A stretch of DNA of 64,000 bases, taken from contig JAUXTN010000002.1 in the NCBI GenBank assembly GCA_030684355.1, forward strand, positions 216,069 to 280,068. Reading direction: 5' to 3'. The translations under genes and the position numbers were made by a program. The notes under the pieces were generated by a model. The model saw nothing but the letters and a program-made list of their open reading frames with translations. It had not been told where the DNA came from and did no database searches. The DNA comes from Pseudomonadota bacterium (GTDB lineage: Bacteria > Myxococcota_A > UBA796 > SXON01). This document shows positions 18,983-27,371 of this stretch, piece after piece; within the stretch, counting starts at the first letter, position 1, and each line of letters opens with the position of its first letter.

Positions 18983-20155
18983 TTGAGCGCCCGTGTCCGC
19001 CTGTGCATGAAGGATCTCTTCCACCAGGACGTGGTGGAGATGATCGAGCGCGAGACTCGGAAGTACCAGATCTGGGAGATCACCACTCCCGACGACCCCG
19101 ACTTCGCCCGCGCCTACGCCCTGCTCTGGAGCGCGTTCGGCTCCCACGGCGAGATGGAGCGCGAAGAGGCCATCCGCAGCTTCCTGCTGGACGATCCCTA
19201 CGAGCCCACTCGGGACGGCACGTACATCCTCTACTTCCTCCTCGTGGCGCGCGACGAGCAGGGAAACCTGCGTGGCGTCCGCGACGGCTCCGTGCTCGTG
19301 AACCCCGCCTACGCCGCCGATCTCTGCGTGGTGTACCTCTCGCACATCTACATGCTCCCCGAGGCCCGCGGGTCGGTGCTCTCCTACTGGTTGCGCATCG
19401 CGCCGGTCGAGCTCGCCATGCGCTACCTCGCCGAGCTGCACGCCCTCGGGAAGATCGTGCTCCCGCTCCCCGAACAGCCGGCGAAGTACTTCGGCATGCG
19501 CGTCGATCTCGCCGCGGAGATGGAGTACTTCGCGCCCGAGGATCGCATCTCGTGGCAGCGGATCCTGTTCTACGGCCGCGGCGGGTTCGACGCGATCAAC
19601 CCCCAGCACTTCCCGTACCGCCAGCCCGACTTCCGCGATCCCGAGGTCATCCGGCAGACGGGGAACAACCCCATGCCGTTCATGGTGCTCGTGCGGCGCA
19701 TGGGGCGCGAGCGCCAGGCCACGCTGCCCATCGACGAGGCGCGCGCGCTGATGAACCTGCTCTACGACGACTTCGAGAGTCACTGTGCGCCGGAGTTCCT
19801 GGAGAACAGCCTCGATCTCGTGCTCGAACGGCTGGAGGCCCGGGCGAAGCGCAAGGACTTCGTCGAGCTCTTCCCGCTCCCGACGGGCCCCAAGGACCTC
19901 CACCGCTTGAAGCGCTTGTGGCGCTACAACGCGCTGCGCCGCTACTACCCGCACGACGAGGCGACCCGCCAGTACCTCGAGAGCGGCATCCGCGAGCAGC
20001 TCGCGACCGAGCCCAAGTGGCTCGACAAGCAGCTCGCGGGCATCGCGGCCGAGCTCCAGAAGCGCCCGGCCCACGTGTACGGCAACCGCGACAAGGACCT
20101 CACCTGGGAGGGGCAGCCCATCGTGAGTCGGAAGGCGCTCTCCGGCCCGGCGTGA
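18983..20155 (+). CDS. GNAT-like protein of unknown substrate (stand-alone paralogue)
   Basis: A 390-residue protein. The TTG at 18983 has a strong GGGAGGA 4-5 bp upstream and is preferred to the GTG at 18992 or the ATG at 19007. The middle has a GNAT-like core: YFLLVARDEQGNLRGVRDG, VVYLSHIYMLPEARGSVLSYWL (motif A-like R-G-x-x-x-L) and AEMEYFAPEDRISWQRILFYGRGGF. The first 330 residues align by eye, domain for domain, with the N-terminal part of the protein encoded at 21136-23505. The C-terminus is charged and helical. Acetyl transfer is inferred from the fold; the substrate is unknown. It converges on the deacetylase-fold gene. Confidence 0.7.
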   Translation: MSARVRLCMKDLFHQDVVEMIERETRKYQIWEITTPDDPDFARAYALLWSAFGSHGEMEREEAIRSFLLDDPYEPTRDGTYILYFLLVARDEQGNLRGVRDGSVLVNPAYAADLCVVYLSHIYMLPEARGSVLSYWLRIAPVELAMRYLAELHALGKIVLPLPEQPAKYFGMRVDLAAEMEYFAPEDRISWQRILFYGRGGFDAINPQHFPYRQPDFRDPEVIRQTGNNPMPFMVLVRRMGRERQATLPIDEARALMNLLYDDFESHCAPEFLENSLDLVLERLEARAKRKDFVELFPLPTGPKDLHRLKRLWRYNALRRYYPHDEATRQYLESGIREQLATEPKWLDKQLAGIAAELQKRPAHVYGNRDKDLTWEGQPIVSRKALSGPA

Positions 20156-20173
20156 CGCGCCGCTCGCCGCGGT

Positions 20174-20200
20174 GAGGCTGCCTGCTGGGACAGGCGCCTA
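20174..20200 (-). repeat. Partial copy of a palindromic intergenic element
   Basis: GAGGCTGCCTGCTGGGACAGG followed by CGCCTA matches 55493-55519 at 24 of 27 bases. In both places the final CTA is the complement of the TAG stop of the minus-strand gene. Only one arm of the larger inverted repeat is present here. Confidence 0.55.
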
Positions 20201-21139
20201 CCGGAACACGTCTACCGCCGCGCGCGCGGTGTTGAGGTGCACCTCCACGACCTTGGACGTGTCCTTGGTGTAGCCGCCCGCCAGCACCCACATGACCGGG
20301 GTGCCGAGCCGCTTCGCCGTCTCGAAGACGTAGGTGTCACGGGCGCGGAGCGCGGCGTGGTCGAGGTCCAAGGGCGAGTAGGGATCCTCCTTGTAGGGGT
20401 CCGCGCCGGCCTGGTACAGGAGGACGTCGGGGCGCGCACGGTCGATCGCGGGGCCGAGCGTCTCCGCGAGGATCCCGAGGTACTCCTCGCGCCCGGCGCC
20501 GTTGGCCACGGGCACCGACCACGCGTTTTTGGTGTCCGGCGTGCGCTCGGCGGCGACGTCGCGGTACGCGAGGTTCTGCTTGTACCAGTTCCCGTAGATC
20601 GAGAGCTGGTGGAACGACGGCCGGGTCGCCAGGAGCGAGGCGGTGCCGTTGCCGTAGTGGAGGTCCATGTCGAGGATCAGCGCCCGGGCGAGCCGCCCCT
20701 CGGCCTGCGCGCGATCCAACGCCACGACGAGGCCGTTGAACGTGCAGTAGCCCTGCCCGTGGTCCGCGTGGCTGTGGTGGAAGCCGCTCGCGAGGTTGCC
20801 CGCGACGCCGTCCTCCAGCGCCGCGAAGAGCGCCGCGATGCACCCGCCGTTGGTCCAGCGCACGGCCTCCGCCAGCTCGGGCGACCACGGGAACTTCTGG
20901 GATTGGGCGAGCGCGCGGGGCTCGCCGGTGGCGATGGCGCGGACGTACTCGGGCGTGTGGACGCGCAACAGGTCCGTGTCGGTCACCGGCGTCGGCGCGA
21001 TGATCTCGATGGGGAGCCCCTCGGCCTCGATCGCGCGCCGCACCATCCCGAACTTGCGGATCGGCATGACGTGCTCGCCGATGTCCGCCTCGTAGCGGGG
21101 CGAGTGGTAGACCCGGATCGGGCGCGCCGCCTGGCTCAC
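20198..21139 (-). CDS. Deacetylase of the histone deacetylase / acetylpolyamine amidohydrolase superfamily
   Basis: A 313-residue Zn-dependent deacetylase fold. The catalytic set is intact: tandem His in GFHHSHADHGQGYCTFNG, metal ligands in LDMDLHYGNGT, the third ligand Asp in QAGADPYKEDPYSPLDL, and the catalytic Tyr in LAGGYT. The family removes acetyl groups from lysines or small amines such as acetylpolyamines. The GTG start overlaps the upstream gene by 4 bp (GTGA), so it is the last gene of a tight operon with two aminotransferases and a GNAT-like domain. That context suggests a small-molecule amine substrate rather than protein, but this is inference. Confidence 0.88.
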   Translation of the reverse strand: MSQAARPIRVYHSPRYEADIGEHVMPIRKFGMVRRAIEAEGLPIEIIAPTPVTDTDLLRVHTPEYVRAIATGEPRALAQSQKFPWSPELAEAVRWTNGGCIAALFAALEDGVAGNLASGFHHSHADHGQGYCTFNGLVVALDRAQAEGRLARALILDMDLHYGNGTASLLATRPSFHQLSIYGNWYKQNLAYRDVAAERTPDTKNAWSVPVANGAGREEYLGILAETLGPAIDRARPDVLLYQAGADPYKEDPYSPLDLDHAALRARDTYVFETAKRLGTPVMWVLAGGYTKDTSKVVEVHLNTARAAVDVFR

Positions 21140-23505
21140 GCGAGCTCCGCGGCCACCGCGGCCATGTGCGCGAGCGCCTCGTCGACATGGCCCTCGGTCA
21201 ACGTGAGCGCGGGGCGGAACCGGATGGAGCGATCCCCGGAGCCGCCCATCTCGACGCCGCGCTGCCGGATGGTCTGGATGAAGCGGTCCCGCGTGGCGGT
21301 GTCCCGAACGTCGATGGCGGCGAAGGTCCCCGCCGTGCGGGCCTGCGACAGGACGCCGGGGAACTTCGCCTGGAGGGCCTGCAGCCCCGCGAGGAGGTGG
21401 GCGCCCGTCGTCCGGACGCGGTCGAGGAGGCCGTCGCGGTCCATGACCTCGCACACGACCTCGAGCTGCGCGGCCCGCAGCGGATCGCCGAGCCACGTGT
21501 TGAAGATGCGGTAGGCCTCGGCCGGCGCGTAGGCTTCGCGCAGGTAGAAGCCGCCGACCTGCATCTTCTTGGAGAAGGTGACCATGTCGGGCGGCTCCTC
21601 GAGCCCCCAGGCGTCGTGCGCCCAGAAGGTGCCGGTGGCGCCGCCGCCGGTCTGCACCTCGTCCACGATGAAGGCGGCGCCGAAGCGCGTGCACAGCGCC
21701 CGGAGCGCGCGGAAGTACGCGGGGCTCGCGTGGCGGTCGCCGCCCTCGCCCTGGATGGGCTCTACGATCACGGCGGCAACGTCCCCCGCGGCGAGGTGGG
21801 CCTCGACGGCGGTGAGCGAGCGGGCCTCGGCGGCGCGGTTGGTCTCCTCGAAGTCCTCGAGCGGGAACCGGTTGGCCGGGAACGGCGCGACGGGCCACGC
21901 GAACGCGGGGATGTCGATCTTGTGGATGGGCTTGCTGCGGGTCGCGGAGAGCGCGCCGAGGCTCCGCCCGTGGAACCCGCCCTCGAAGGAGAGCACCTTC
22001 ATCCCGTTGATGCCGGGCTGATCGTTGCGCATGCTCGCCGCGAGGTCGTCGGCGCCGAGCGCCGCGCCGCCCCGCTTGTTGGTCGCGAACCGGATGAACG
22101 CGGCCTTCATCGCGTTCTCGACGGCCTCGGAGCCGGTCGTGACGGTGACGACGCGGTCCATGCCCTTCGGCGCGATCCGCATGAGCGTGCCCTCGACGAG
22201 GCCCACCCACTCCGCCGGCGGCGCGATGCCGAGCGCGGGGCGGTACCCGGCGCACCAGTCGAACCGGCCGCCCTTCCAGGCGCCCACGAGGTCCGGGTGG
22301 TTGTAGCCGAGCGGGAGGGCCGCGATGTGCCCGTAGAGGTCGAGCAGCGCGTTGCCGTCGACATCCACGAGGTAGCTGCCGCGGCTCGCGGTGGCGTCCT
22401 GGTAGACGTGCACCGTGCGGGCGTCCTGGTAGCGTTGGTGGCGCGCGCGCAGGGCCTCCGACTTGGGACCGGGCACGGCAGTCACGACGCGGGCGGCTTC
22501 GGGCTCGCCGGGGATGCGGAACATGGGGGCTCCTTCGGGCCAGGTCGCGCGCAGGATGGCGCGCTCGCGGGCCGGGGTGTCGGGGGTGTAGGGGGCGCAC
22601 CAGGCGGGGGGGTAGAGCGGCAGGACCACGCTCTGGAGCAGCACGTCGAGCCCGGGAACGTCGTCCCGGCGGGGGCGGAGCAGCGGAATGGGGTGGTCTC
22701 CCCACGCCCGGAGCCCGGCGAACGCGTGGTCCCGGATCGGCGCGATGTCCTCGGCGCGGCAATGGCACCGGTGCACGGCCTGGAGATGGTGGACGACCGC
22801 GGCGGCGCGCGCCGCCGCGATCGCCTCGAGGTGCTCCTCGCCGACCTGCCGCACGAGCGCCACGAACGGGAGCGGCAGGGCCGGGAGCCGCTGCCCATCG
22901 GGCAGATCGAGGTCGCGGAAGTCGGGCTGCGCGTAGGGCAGGGTTGTCGGCGGGATGACCCCGAAGCCGGCCTTCGAGTAGGCGAGGAGCCGGATGACGG
23001 AGCTGCGCTCGCGCGGCGCGATGAGCTCCATCTCCGCGACGAGCATCACCTCGCCGCCTTCGATCCCCGCGTCGGCGAGGGCGCGGCGGGCGAGCGTGGC
23101 CGGCACGGTGCGCAGCAGCGCGGCGAGGCCCGAGCGGCGGTACTCGGGGAGGACGAAGCTGTGGGAGAGGAGCACCACGGCGCGGCGCGCCGCGGGGTCG
23201 ACCGTGACGAAGCAGTCCCGCACGGCGGCGAGGTGCCCATCGGTGTCTCGCGCGAGCACGAGGTGGTAGGTCGCGCGGATGGGCGCGTCCGGCGCGGACA
23301 ACGAGCCCGCGGCGAACCAGGCGCGGAGGGTCTCGGGGCGCTCGATCTCGCCGGTGGGGCCGAAGTTGTCGGAGAGGACGCCGTGGCCGAGGGCGAAGTC
23401 GGAGTCGCCCGTGGCCTCGGCGAGGCGGAAGCGGGCGGCGGCGCCGGTGGCCTTCTCGGGGCCTTCACCCGCGTAGAGATCGGCGGGGTCGTAGAGGGTC
23501 CGCAT
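21136..23505 (-). CDS. GNAT-like domain continuous with a GABA-type class III aminotransferase (fusion, possible internal start)
   Basis: One 789-residue frame. Residues 1-327 are a GNAT-like module paralogous to the gene at 18983 (VLARDTDGHLAAVRD, LSHSFVLPEYRRSGLAALL). Residues 328-789 are a PLP aminotransferase closest to eukaryotic-type GABA transaminase: VEPIQGEGGDRHASP, VDEVQTGGGATGTFWAH, PLP Lys in FSKKMQVGGFY, and YRIFNTWLGDP. An internal ATG at 22524 has AAGGAG 5 bp upstream and would yield a 462-residue aminotransferase alone, nearly the length of its neighbour. The start at 23505 lies 2 bp after the upstream stop. Likely chemistry: moving an omega-amino group from a GABA-like compound to 2-oxoglutarate. 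Confidence 0.82.
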   Translation of the reverse strand: MRTLYDPADLYAGEGPEKATGAAARFRLAEATGDSDFALGHGVLSDNFGPTGEIERPETLRAWFAAGSLSAPDAPIRATYHLVLARDTDGHLAAVRDCFVTVDPAARRAVVLLSHSFVLPEYRRSGLAALLRTVPATLARRALADAGIEGGEVMLVAEMELIAPRERSSVIRLLAYSKAGFGVIPPTTLPYAQPDFRDLDLPDGQRLPALPLPFVALVRQVGEEHLEAIAAARAAAVVHHLQAVHRCHCRAEDIAPIRDHAFAGLRAWGDHPIPLLRPRRDDVPGLDVLLQSVVLPLYPPAWCAPYTPDTPARERAILRATWPEGAPMFRIPGEPEAARVVTAVPGPKSEALRARHQRYQDARTVHVYQDATASRGSYLVDVDGNALLDLYGHIAALPLGYNHPDLVGAWKGGRFDWCAGYRPALGIAPPAEWVGLVEGTLMRIAPKGMDRVVTVTTGSEAVENAMKAAFIRFATNKRGGAALGADDLAASMRNDQPGINGMKVLSFEGGFHGRSLGALSATRSKPIHKIDIPAFAWPVAPFPANRFPLEDFEETNRAAEARSLTAVEAHLAAGDVAAVIVEPIQGEGGDRHASPAYFRALRALCTRFGAAFIVDEVQTGGGATGTFWAHDAWGLEEPPDMVTFSKKMQVGGFYLREAYAPAEAYRIFNTWLGDPLRAAQLEVVCEVMDRDGLLDRVRTTGAHLLAGLQALQAKFPGVLSQARTAGTFAAIDVRDTATRDRFIQTIRQRGVEMGGSGDRSIRFRPALTLTEGHVDEALAHMAAVAAELA
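22524..22540 (-). promoter_or_regulatory. Internal Shine-Dalgarno and ATG before the aminotransferase domain
   Basis: On the minus strand GAAGGAGCCCCC precedes an in-frame ATG at 22524, with AAGGAG at ideal 5-nt spacing. It sits exactly at the border between the GNAT-like and aminotransferase domains, so the gene may make both a fusion and a free aminotransferase. Confidence 0.5.
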
Positions 23506-23507
23506 GA

Positions 23508-24893
23508 TCAGCTCATCTCCGCCGCGACCTCGGCAAAGACCCCGATCGCCTCGTCGACGTGCACGCGCGTCGTGATGAGGTGGGGCCGCAGGCGCACGGA
23601 GCGCATGCCGGTGTAGCTCGAGAAGACGCCGCGTCGCAAGGCGCGTGCATTGAAGTCGTCCCGCGCGGCGGGGGAGGGGAGGTCGAAGGCGAGGAGGAAG
23701 CCGCGGCCGCGGGGCTCCGTGAGGAGCGCGGGGAAGCGCGCCGCGAGCTCGCCGAGCCGCGCCAGGAAGTACGCACCCGTGTCGCGGACGTTCTGGAGGA
23801 GGCCCTCCTTCTCGATGGTCTGGAGCGTCGCGAGGCCGAGGAGCGCGCGGGCGCGGTCTCCGTTGCGGGTCTGGTACATGCGGCCGAACTGCGCGATGTC
23901 GTACTCCGACGTCGCGAAGAAGCCGCCCATCTGCATCTTCTTGCCGAAGCACACGAGGTCCGGGGGCGTCGGGAGGCCGAGCTGCTCGTGCGCCCAGAGC
24001 GTGCCGGTGATCCCCATGCCGGTCTGCACCTCGTCCAACACGAACGCGGCGCCCGCCTGACCCGCGAGGGCCTGCACGCCCCGGAAGAACGCGGGGCTCG
24101 CGTGGCGGTCCCCGCCCTCCGATTGGATGGGCTCGACGAGCACGGCCGCGACGCGCCCGGCGTAGCGCTCGAGGATCCGCTCCAGGCCGGCGAGGGCCTC
24201 GGCCTCGGCCTTCGCGTTCTCCTCGGCGTGCTCCTCGAGGGGGAAGCGGTTCGCCGGGAAGATCGCCGTCGGCCAGTGGAACGCGGGGAGGTCCGCCTTG
24301 TGGATGAGTTTTGAGTGCGTGGCCGACATCGGCCCCAGGCCGCGGCCGTGGAACGCGCCGGCGAAGCTCACCACCACGGCGTCCGTGCCCGTGTTGTCGA
24401 GGATCGCGCACTGCTCTTCGGGGGTGAGCTCCAGCGGGTTGGCCGGGCGCCCCGCCGCGACGCGCCGCCGCTCGCCGTGCCGGATGAAGGCGGCCTTCAG
24501 CGCGCTCTCCACGCCCTCGCCGCCGCCGTCCACACAGAAGATGCGGGCCATGCCGGGGGGCGCGTAGCGCCGGACCGACTCCAGGAACGTGAACCACGAC
24601 GGGCTGGTCACGAACGGCGTGGAGGAGGGGTTCGCCGCGGCCGCCACGAAGGCCGGGCTGCGCGCGGTCGCCAGGAGCGCCGGGTGGTTGTACCCGAGCG
24701 CCCCGAGCGCGAAGTTGGCGAAGAGGTCGAGGAACACGTTCCCGTCGACATCGTGGAGCCACACGCCGTCGCTCGCCTGGTCGTCCATCACCACCGACCG
24801 GTATCGGTGCTGCATGTCGAACGTGCCCCGCCCCATCTCGGAGCGGGCGTTGGGGCCGGGGATCTCGGTGGTGACGGAGCGGGGGGAGAGCAT
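23508..24893 (-). CDS. Class III aminotransferase, GABA/lysine-epsilon type
   Basis: A 461-residue PLP enzyme, paralogue of the aminotransferase half of the next gene. It shows VDGNVFLDLFANFALGALGYNHP, VEPIQSEGGDRHASPAFF, LDEVQTGMGITGTLWAHE and the PLP Lys in FGKKMQMGGFF. These motifs are shared by 4-aminobutyrate and L-lysine 6-aminotransferases, which act on terminal amino groups. The start ATG follows GGGGGAGGA. Its stop is 2 bp before the fusion gene, so the two are co-translated. The upstream gene, an outer-membrane protein, ends 44 bp before and may be in the same transcript. The exact amine is not determined. Confidence 0.88.
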   Translation of the reverse strand: MLSPRSVTTEIPGPNARSEMGRGTFDMQHRYRSVVMDDQASDGVWLHDVDGNVFLDLFANFALGALGYNHPALLATARSPAFVAAAANPSSTPFVTSPSWFTFLESVRRYAPPGMARIFCVDGGGEGVESALKAAFIRHGERRRVAAGRPANPLELTPEEQCAILDNTGTDAVVVSFAGAFHGRGLGPMSATHSKLIHKADLPAFHWPTAIFPANRFPLEEHAEENAKAEAEALAGLERILERYAGRVAAVLVEPIQSEGGDRHASPAFFRGVQALAGQAGAAFVLDEVQTGMGITGTLWAHEQLGLPTPPDLVCFGKKMQMGGFFATSEYDIAQFGRMYQTRNGDRARALLGLATLQTIEKEGLLQNVRDTGAYFLARLGELAARFPALLTEPRGRGFLLAFDLPSPAARDDFNARALRRGVFSSYTGMRSVRLRPHLITTRVHVDEAIGVFAEVAAEMS

Positions 24894-24937
24894 TCCTCCC
24901 CCTTATTCCCCCGCCCGCCTCCTGGCTTCAGCCGTGG

Positions 24938-25636
24938 CTACTCGCCGCCGAAGGCGATCGAGTACCAGGCCCCGGCGTAGATGTAGGTCGGATCGAAGCC
25001 GGTGATAGGGATGCCGACGCCCACGGCGAAGTAGTGGGTCTCGGCGACGGAGGTGCTCACGCCGGGCACGACCTCCAGGTAGAAGCGGTCCACCGGGGCG
25101 CCGCCGTAATCGACGAGATCGACCTCCGGGTTCACCTCGAGGAAGAGCGAGCTCGCCTCGGTGAAGTACCACTCGGGCGCGATGAGCGCGTAGGCCGACC
25201 CGGCGCTGAACCCGCTCCCACCGACGTACGGCGCCCAGCCCACGTTGGTCGTGAGCTCGATGGGGCCGAGGCTGTAGATGCCGTGGTACTCCGGCGCGAG
25301 GGTGAGGCCGTCGTCCCCGGGGAGCCAGGTCGCGTGGAGCGCGATGCCCGAGCTCTCCGAGAAGAAGTAACGGGGCATCAGCTCGATCGAGTCGAACGAG
25401 AACCCCGGCACCACGGTGGCGCCCACGCCGCCCAGGATCTCGAACTTGTCGCTCACGCCGTACTGCCCGTACAGGAGCGGGTAGACGCCCGGCGTCTGGT
25501 CGACGAACACGAACGGCGTGAGCGCGAACACGCCCTTGCCGACGTGGGCGCCCCAGGGGTTGAGCGGGCTGGCCGCCGCGGGGGCGGACCAACCGAGGGC
25601 GAGGACGAGGGCGGCGAGGGGCAACGAGCGGCGCAT
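24938..25636 (-). CDS. Small outer-membrane beta-barrel protein
   Basis: A 232-residue exported protein. Residues 1-22 are a signal peptide (MRRSLPLAALVLALGWSAPAAA). The mature part alternates polar and aromatic/hydrophobic residues in about ten short strands (KFEILGGVGATVVPG, IELMPRYFFSESSGIALHATW, SLFLEVNPEVDLVDYG), as expected for a barrel or porin-like channel. The start at 25636 is chosen for the signal peptide; the frame runs further upstream. It lies upstream of the aminotransferase genes on the same strand, 44 bp away, and might admit their substrate, but that is a guess from position. Confidence 0.65.
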   Translation of the reverse strand: MRRSLPLAALVLALGWSAPAAASPLNPWGAHVGKGVFALTPFVFVDQTPGVYPLLYGQYGVSDKFEILGGVGATVVPGFSFDSIELMPRYFFSESSGIALHATWLPGDDGLTLAPEYHGIYSLGPIELTTNVGWAPYVGGSGFSAGSAYALIAPEWYFTEASSLFLEVNPEVDLVDYGGAPVDRFYLEVVPGVSTSVAETHYFAVGVGIPITGFDPTYIYAGAWYSIAFGGE

Positions 25637-25734
25637 GGGTCTCCGGACGGACGGTCGGGCGTGTGCGGCGGAGGATACGACAGACTCGCCGCGAACGGGG
25701 GGCCGCGCGTCGGCGAGGGCGACGAAAGCACGGG

Positions 25735-25770
25735 TTCCGGGGGGCGTTACGGGGGGGCACCCCCCGTCCC
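25735..25770. repeat. G-run palindromic repeat, copy 1
   Basis: TCCGGGGGGCGTTACGGGGG is followed by a perfect 8-bp inverted repeat, ACGGGGGG and CCCCCCGT, with a 3-base loop (25749-25767). It lies 20-55 bp downstream of the gltX stop. A near-identical sequence is at 46217-46253 in the same relation to another minus-strand gene end, so a terminator-like role is possible. Confidence 0.5.
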
Positions 25771-25790
25771 AAGCCAGGCAGGCCGAACGA

Positions 25791-27263
25791 CTACGCGTCG
25801 AGCCAGGCCTTCCACTCCTTCTGCTCCGCCTCGGTCGGCGCACCCAGCTTCTCGAGCGCGTACCGGATGCGGGTGCGGAAGATGTCCTTCCCGAGGATCA
25901 ACGCCACGTCGAACAACGGGAGGGCAGCCTCGCGGCCGCTCGACGCCACGTAGAAGGGGCGCAGGAAGTCCCGGAGCTTGATGTCGAACTTCGCGGCGAG
26001 GTCGCGGAAGGCCGCCTCGACCTCTTCCTTGTTGTAGTCGCGCAGCTTGTCGATGCGCTGGAGCGCCGCCCAGAAGGCCTTGCGGACCACGGGGGCCTCG
26101 ACCTTCTTGCTGGGGAGCAAGGCGACGTCGATGTCCGGCACGCCGGCGAGCACGTAGGCGGTCATCGGCGCGAGGTCCGTGAACACCTGCACGCGGCCCT
26201 TCACGAGCGGGACGATCGGCATGAGGTGGTCGCGGTTGAGCGCCCACTCGCTGACCCGATCCGCGAATTGGTCGTCCGAGAGCTCCTCGCGGATCCACGT
26301 GCCGTTGAGCCAGAAGAGCTTGGTGATGTCGAACACCGGCCCGCCGAGCGAGATGCGGGAGAGATCGAAGGCCTCGACCATCTCTTCCACGCGGAAGCGC
26401 TCGCGCCCGTCCGGCATCGACCACGCCATCTGGCCCAGGTAGTTGAGCAGGGCCTCGGGGAGGACGCCCATGCGCTGGTAGTAGAGGATGCTCGTCGGGT
26501 TCTTGCGCTTCGATAGCTTGCTCTTGTCGGGGTTGCGCAGGAGCGGCATGTGACAGAGCGTGGGGGCCTGCCAACCGAAGTACTCGTAGAGGAGCAGGTG
26601 CTTGGGCGCGGAGGTGAGCCACTCCTCGCCGCGCATCACGTGGGTGATCTCCATGAGGTGATCGTCCACCACGTTGGCGAGGTGGTAGGTCGGGAGGCCG
26701 TCGGACTTCAGGAGCACCTGGAAGTCGACCTGCGTCCAGTCCAGCGCGATCGGCCCGCGGAGCATGTCCTGGACCGTGCACGTGCCCTCGCGCGGCACCT
26801 TCATGCGCACGACGTGGGGCACGCCGGCGTCGAGGTGCTTCCGGATCTCGACCGGCGAGAGGTGCATGCACCGCCCGTCATAGCCGAGGTAGGACTGGCC
26901 CTTCTGCGAGAGGCGGAGGGCGTCGAGGGTCTCGGCGGTGCAGAAGCAGCGGAAGGCGTGGCCGGTCTCCAGCAGCTGCTCGGCGTGCGCCCGGTAGATC
27001 TCGGAGCGCTCGCTCTGGCGGTAGGGGCCGTGCGGGCCGCCGACGTCCGGACCCTCGTCCCACCGGAGGCCCGTCCACCGGAGGGCCTTCAGGATGGCGG
27101 CCTCGGCGGACGCGGTGCTGCGCGCCTGGTCGGTGTCCTCGATGCGGAGCAGGAACTCGCCGCCGTGCTTCTTGGCGAAGCAATAGTTGAACAGCGCCAT
27201 GTAGGCGGTGCCGACGTGGGGGTCGCCGGTGGGGGAGGGGGCGACGCGGGTGCGGACGGACAT
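25791..27263 (-). CDS. gltX: Glutamyl-tRNA synthetase
   Basis: A 490-residue class I aminoacyl-tRNA synthetase that charges tRNA-Glu. The N-terminus VRTRVAPSPTGDPHVGTAYMALFNY carries the HIGH-equivalent motif (HVGT), followed by FLLRIEDTDQARS. The KMSKS-equivalent loop is KLSKRKNP. The Zn-type region FRCFCTAETLDALR and the helical anticodon-binding C-terminus are present. The ATG at 27263 gives the normal start two residues before the motif. It is divergent from the aldehyde dehydrogenase gene across 108 bp. It is a housekeeping gene and the only gltX-like gene in the window. Confidence 0.96.
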   Translation of the reverse strand: MSVRTRVAPSPTGDPHVGTAYMALFNYCFAKKHGGEFLLRIEDTDQARSTASAEAAILKALRWTGLRWDEGPDVGGPHGPYRQSERSEIYRAHAEQLLETGHAFRCFCTAETLDALRLSQKGQSYLGYDGRCMHLSPVEIRKHLDAGVPHVVRMKVPREGTCTVQDMLRGPIALDWTQVDFQVLLKSDGLPTYHLANVVDDHLMEITHVMRGEEWLTSAPKHLLLYEYFGWQAPTLCHMPLLRNPDKSKLSKRKNPTSILYYQRMGVLPEALLNYLGQMAWSMPDGRERFRVEEMVEAFDLSRISLGGPVFDITKLFWLNGTWIREELSDDQFADRVSEWALNRDHLMPIVPLVKGRVQVFTDLAPMTAYVLAGVPDIDVALLPSKKVEAPVVRKAFWAALQRIDKLRDYNKEEVEAAFRDLAAKFDIKLRDFLRPFYVASSGREAALPLFDVALILGKDIFRTRIRYALEKLGAPTEAEQKEWKAWLDA

Positions 27264-27287
27264 CAGGGCTCCGGAGGCGGGCGCCCA

Positions 27288-27329
27288 CCTAACTGGATGT
27301 TGCGGGGGCGGGCCGGCCCTAACTGGATG
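27288..27329. promoter_or_regulatory. Direct repeat CCTAACTGGATG x2 between divergent genes
   Basis: The 12-mer CCTAACTGGATG occurs at 27288 and 27318, 30 bp apart (about three helical turns), in the 108-bp spacer between gltX and the aldehyde dehydrogenase gene. Position and phasing fit a regulator binding site. AT content here is higher than in the surroundings. Confidence 0.35.
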
Positions 27330-27371
27330 GCACCGCCCACGACCCGAGGTGCCCCGGGCTAGATTCGGCTC

